From Amphiprion ocellaris (lineage: Eukaryota; Chordata; Actinopteri; Pomacentridae): a stretch of 64,000 nucleotides of DNA. The notes under the pieces were generated by a model. It saw only the letters and a list, made by a program, of their open reading frames with translations, was not told the origin of the DNA and did no database searches. The stretch covers positions 7,037,131 through 7,101,130 of the forward strand of contig NC_072781.1 of assembly GCF_022539595.1 (NCBI RefSeq), read 5' to 3'. The first letter of the stretch is position 1; each line of letters starts with the position of its first letter. Both the position numbers and the translations under genes were made by a program. Positions 60,119 to 64,000 of the stretch are shown in pieces.

Positions 60119-60420
60119 CAAAATGACATAGTATAGCATGTTGTTCTAAAAACGTCATAGTATAGTATGTCATTCTAAGAACGTCATAGTATAGCATGTC
60201 GCTCTTAGAACGTCATAGTATAGCATTTGGTCCAACAAATGTCATAGTATAGCATGTCATCCAACAAAATGTCATCGTATAGCATGTTGCTCTAAAAACG
60301 TCATAGTTTAGCATGTCCCTCTGAAAACGTCATAGTATAGCATGTCGTCCAAAAAACGTCATAGTATAGCATGTCACTCTAAAAACGTCATAGTATAGCC
60401 TTTTGTCCACAAAACGTTAT
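60119..60420 (-). repeat. About 29-bp tandem array, inverted relative to the 38-bp array
   Basis: About ten copies of aacgtcatagtatagcatgt plus a variable 9-base part. The inverse complement of the core, gacatgctatactatgacgt, matches the core of the 38-bp unit. The two arrays therefore face each other across about 160 bases of AT-rich spacer. Confidence 0.9.
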
Positions 60421-61140
60421 GTCCCGGTTGTCTACAGTAGGTGAGGAGCAACACAAAAACAGTCGAAACGCTGGTTTCCAGAGGGTTAGATGAGAATTTA
60501 TTTGAAAGGGTAAGTTTACAACAACACAGCATGTGAGGGGGTTAAAAGCAAATGTGTGTTAGTAAAATAAAAATAAATAAACAGAACTAAAATTGAACTT
60601 CATGTTGACATTAATGGGCATTCCAAACAGGAACAAAGTAAAAGATAATCAATACGAAAAAAAACCTCTTCCTGTTCACCTCTTAAAACCCAAAAACACA
60701 ATGCAGTAGCACCCTAAACTAAAACTACCAATGGGTTCCCTGTTTTCCTTTCTGAACAATTCAAAGGTCCCTCTCTGTCTCCCCACACATCCACCAACCA
60801 CTGGAACACATCTCCAAAGTTCTGCCGGGCCAGCTCAGCTTCCCCTCAGAAGAAGTTCCACCAGATGAAGGAGCCTTTTGAGAGGCAGCTGGCATCGTGA
60901 TTGGACTGTACTTTGGTCTGTTCCAATCCAGCTTCAGCTCCAGAGACGGCAGGCAGGACGAGTCAACGGAGGCCTGGTGGACGAAGACATGCAGCTGAGT
61001 ACAATCCAGAAAACAACAGAGGAGGAGTGCAGCGGCCCGGTATAGCCTTCGGTATGAAAAAAACGGCATCATATACATCGTATATTGTACAAATAAGTCA
61101 AAGTAAAGAGACATACATTCGAGAATTGTAGTAATTGTGG
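60421..61140. other. Unassigned block, possible mobile-element remnant
   Basis: A sharp change from satellite to mixed sequence occurs at gtcccggttgtctacagtag. On the minus strand one frame (about 60848-60714) reads EAELARQNFGDVFQWLVDVW and ends GNPLVVLV and stop. It has coding-like character but no family I recognise. An in-frame stop precedes it. This may be a decayed transposon gene. Confidence 0.35.
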
Positions 61141-63270
61141 GCTGACTGATTTACTGATGATCAGTATTTTATTTTTTACTGATTTACGGTAATAAATAAA
61201 TTTAAAAATGGCGCTACTTTGGCTCTGAACCTTTATCTACCTGTGGTCGCTCTGTCTTCTGGAGTGATTTGATTGGTTATACGTCACGAATAAAACTCCT
61301 GTAACTTAACATTTAAGTTTAAGTTTTCTGTTAGAGTTTATGTTCTTCTAAGTTTACCTCCAAGATTTTAAATACTTTCATTTACTGCAAATGTCTCACT
61401 AATAATCATTATCAGCCTTAAAAACCCACAAAACACCCCTCTGTACCCGACCACACTTAGTACAGTCCGGTTCCCCCTTCTATAAATCTGCTTGGAATCT
61501 TCCACTTCCTGTTTGTCAAAGTGGCCTTCTACCTGGACAGGTTTTGTTGGAGCTCATGCAACAAACATTTTGGGTAACTGCACTTTAATATGGATGGATG
61601 ACACTGAATTAGAGTCTGTTTTAATGAGACTGAGTTAAGATGTGTAGCTCTGTCATTAAATAGTAAATTATTTCTCAGAATTCACAGAGAAAAGTCTGAA
61701 ATGTTTGCTAGGTTAGCATCCCACATGTTCTTTGGCTCAGCTAAAGCTAACTCTCTCCAACTTCTGGATCTCTTGAGTTGCTTGTTGTTAAAATATCTTG
61801 CTGTAGGTGCTGAAGCTCAGAAAGTCTGAGATGTTTGTTCAAAATCAGCTCATTCTCACGTCTTATCTGAACTGTCTTCTTTTGTTTTAACTTTCCCTAA
61901 ACTTAGGAGTTAATGACAGAGCAGCACATCCAGACTCAGTTTCATTTATGTAGAGATTAAACTTCAGTGTCATTCATTGATGTTAAAGTGCAGTCTTTCA
62001 AATGTTTGTTGCACATGCTCCCGACCAAACCAGTCCAGGTGGAAGACGATGTGAAGAGAAAGCTCCAGAGGATGAATATCACACATTTACGTTGGAAATA
62101 AATGTCCTTCAATTTGACATTGTCATGCAAAAGTTGGATTTCCCTTTAATGATGTTCAAGTCTTTGTTGAGTTTTTTGTTGATGTTGGTTTCTAAATGTT
62201 TTCTGACACTCGGCCCCAAAGATTAAAACCTTTTACGGCTCACAAGCTGCAACAATTCACACATTATCAACTATCTTTCTGACTAAACTAAAATAGAAAG
62301 TGAAAAACTGTCTGATTCCTGCATCATGAATGTAAATCTTTTTGTTTTTTATGACAGTAAACTGAATATATTTGGGTTTGACATTTTATAAACCAAAACA
62401 AGAAATGAATTACTGGAGAAAACAACAGATTAATGGACAAAGAAAATATGTTTTCCAACATATATGGCTGAATTACTCCATTACAAGATACATACAATTT
62501 TAATTCAATTTTATTTATATAACACCAGTTACAGGTCAAATTGTCTCAAGACGCTTTATATTTTTTGTCATATTTAAAATATGACAAAGTAAAAAATTTA
62601 AACCTCTTGACTAATCCAATTTATTATTTGGTTTTTAAGAGACTAATCGATAATTAAAATAACTTTCTCCACTAAAACTAATAAACATGAGGTCAAATAG
62701 AAGGAACAGTTTTAAATACTGCAGTCCCACGACAACAATAATAAAGTTTGTCAACAAAAACTAAATCTGCTGCTCGATTCCATGAAAGTCCTAATAAAGG
62801 ATAATAAAGTGTGATACTAAAGGTTTGTGGTGCTAAAAATGTCAAAGTAAAGATATCAAGTTGAACATGTGGATGGAGGTTGATAAAAGTTGACCTTCTT
62901 TCATTTCTCTGGAGCGACTCCATGGATTTTATGGATGGTGGTTAAAGACCTGCTCTTCTAGTTGTCTTCCTTCTAGTCACTGTAAAAAGTCACTCCATCC
63001 TGGCCGACTTCAGCACCTCTTCATGACAACTTGTTCTGTCTCCGACCTGGTGGAAACTCCAGAAACTCAGGGAAAACCCATCGAGACTCGAAGAACTTGT
63101 CGGGCGGGGGAAGGTGTGGTGGGCGGTGGGGGAGTAGAGGGGGGAGGCCGCCACCCAACTCCCCGCCTACTCTCCGCCCTGACTCCACCCAGACTCCGCC
63201 TTGGCTCCACCCGTGTGGTCACTTGGAAACTACGATGACAAAGGGACGACGAAATCATTTCTTTTTATCT
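61141..63270. other. AT-rich region, no gene recognised
   Basis: I looked here for the remaining ZRANB1 exons (FYTRWKDWESWYSQSF, HIFVLAHILRRPIIVYG and GHFSALVAM type segments) and found none on either strand. A retroposon tail lies at 62497-62563. A C-rich patch with repeated ctccgcc/ctccaccc motifs lies at 63140-63215. Confidence 0.5.
62497..62563 (-). mobile_element. Non-LTR retroposon 3' tail, minus orientation
   Basis: The inverse complement reads AAGCGTCTTGAGACAATTTG, then a ttatataaataaaattgaatt tail. This is the same family as the tail at 6378-6470. No upstream LINE coding sequence was recognised. Confidence 0.55.
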
Positions 63271-63338
63271 GATCTGTAGCTCAGTGAGTTAAGGATTTGC
63301 CTATGGAGCTGCAGGTCGCTGGTTCAAGACCAGACACT
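63271..63338 (+). repeat. tRNA-like sequence
   Basis: A TAGCTCAGTGAGTTAAGG segment resembles an A box/D arm, and CTGGTTCAAGACCAG forms a T arm with B box GGTTCAAGACC. Spacing is tRNA-like, but the 5' GATCTGT and the 3' ACACTTC do not pair as an acceptor stem. A SINE head or tRNA pseudogene is more likely than a working tRNA. Confidence 0.4.
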
Positions 63339-63381
63339 TCTTAAGTTTTCTCAAAATTCTGACAAAGACAAAGAAAGAAAA

Positions 63382-63458
63382 AGGCCGGTGGTGGGTCTTG
63401 AACCGGCGACCTTCCAGTTGGTAGTCACTCTTCTTTTCCCCTGAGCTATTCGCTCAGA
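63382..63458 (-). repeat. tRNA-like sequence, facing the previous one
   Basis: On the minus strand, AATAGCTCAGGGGAAAAGAA resembles an A box and GCCGGTTCAAGACCCACC a B box. The acceptor ends do not pair well. Together with 63271-63338 it forms a pair of tRNA-like units converging on each other, separated by about 43 bases. Confidence 0.35.
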
Positions 63459-63639
63459 TACTAAATCTTCTTTTTTTTGCGCATTTATCATCTATTTTTT
63501 GTCATTTTCGAGTTTTTTTTTAACTCGAGTCTCGTCTCGACCGTTTTTCTCAGGAGGTTGGACTTCAGCCTTTGTGCTGGAGGGTGGAACCCTCAGTTCC
63601 AAGACTTTCCAAGCCTCCACACCTCCCGAGTCCTCAGGA

Positions 63640-63898
63640 CCTGAGCTTTCACACAGTCTGAGGGCTGAAATTTTCTAAGTCCCACAGTAGTTCTCTGTTG
63701 GATTGAACTTTCAGACAGTCCAAGGACTGATATCTTCTAAGTTCCTGAGTAGTTCTCTGTTAGTTTGAACCTTCAGACAGTCTGAGGACTGAAATCATGA
63801 AAGTTCTTGAGCAGTTCTCTTTTAGTTTGAACCTTCAGACAGTCTGAGGGCTGAAGTTTGAAAAGTTTCTCAGTACTTCTCTGTTAGTTTGAACTTTC
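63640..63898 (+). repeat. About 62-bp tandem repeat, four copies
   Basis: Each unit contains ttcagacagtctgaggactg, then a variable middle (ttctaagt...), then agtagttctctgttagtttg. Copies differ by a few substitutions. A shorter related phrase near 63645 starts the run. The repeat seems to stop before the window end. Confidence 0.85.
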
Positions 63899-64000
63899 TG
63901 GTTAACAGAAGCCTCAAAACTTGTGACCATGAGTCTTGATTTCACATTTAGATCATCCGAGTTCTTCTCAGACCTTCACCTGTGGGTTTTTTAGAAATCC

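Noticed and set aside
58930..60420. Regularly spaced repeats that could suggest a CRISPR-like array
   Set aside because: The genome is eukaryotic. Units are contiguous diverged satellite copies without unique spacers, and no cas genes are near.

Overview
The window is nuclear DNA from a bony fish, most likely a percomorph-type teleost. It has spliced vertebrate genes with short to medium introns, and fish-type mobile DNA: Tc1/mariner and piggyBac-like miniature elements, L2 LINE debris and a PIF/Harbinger-like element. Four genes lie in the order known from human 10q26: FAM53B (minus), EEF1AKMT2/METTL10 (minus), ABRAXAS2/FAM175B (plus), ZRANB1/TRABID (plus). The species cannot be named from what is visible. 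I built the gene models by hand from splice signals and remembered family proteins; reading phases close across every junction.

Layout. 1-10367: the 5' two thirds of FAM53B coding sequence on the minus strand; its last exon lies left of position 1. The introns hold a Tc1/mariner-type MITE (6062-6735) and a piggyBac-type MITE (8098-8649). 10427-21180: a long, mostly featureless stretch read as 5' FAM53B intron, with a GC-richer candidate promoter/first exon near 21180-21360. 23874-29300: complete EEF1AKMT2, six coding exons, 277 residues. 29287-35983: complete ABRAXAS2, nine coding exons, 454 residues. These two genes are head to head and their start codons overlap, so the first exon of one holds regulatory or leader sequence of the other. 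35984-39640: 3' UTR and intergenic DNA. 39640-53144: ZRANB1 promoter, untranslated first exon and coding exons 1-5, ending inside the OTU protease domain just after the catalytic cysteine exon.

53284-64000: a repeat-rich block where the remaining ZRANB1 exons should begin but none is seen. It contains a 5.4-kb element with about 440-470 bp terminal inverted repeats built from a 32-bp AT-rich unit. Nested inside are a PIF/Harbinger-like element (decayed Myb/SANT gene and possible transposase tail), an L2 LINE fragment and a mariner-type MITE. Then come a 32-base assembly gap, a 1-kb array of 38-bp repeats, an oppositely oriented array of about 29-bp repeats sharing the same core, unassigned DNA, two tRNA-like sequences facing each other, and a 62-bp repeat at the window end.

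Biology. EEF1AKMT2 methylates elongation factor eEF1A. ABRAXAS2 scaffolds the K63-specific deubiquitinase complex BRISC. ZRANB1 is a K29/K33/K63-directed deubiquitinase linked to Wnt signalling, and FAM53B (Simplet) promotes beta-catenin nuclear entry. I found no new multi-gene system. The most unusual items are the overlapping divergent start codons, the nested long-TIR element, the facing satellite arrays and an apparent overlapping uORF in FAM53B.
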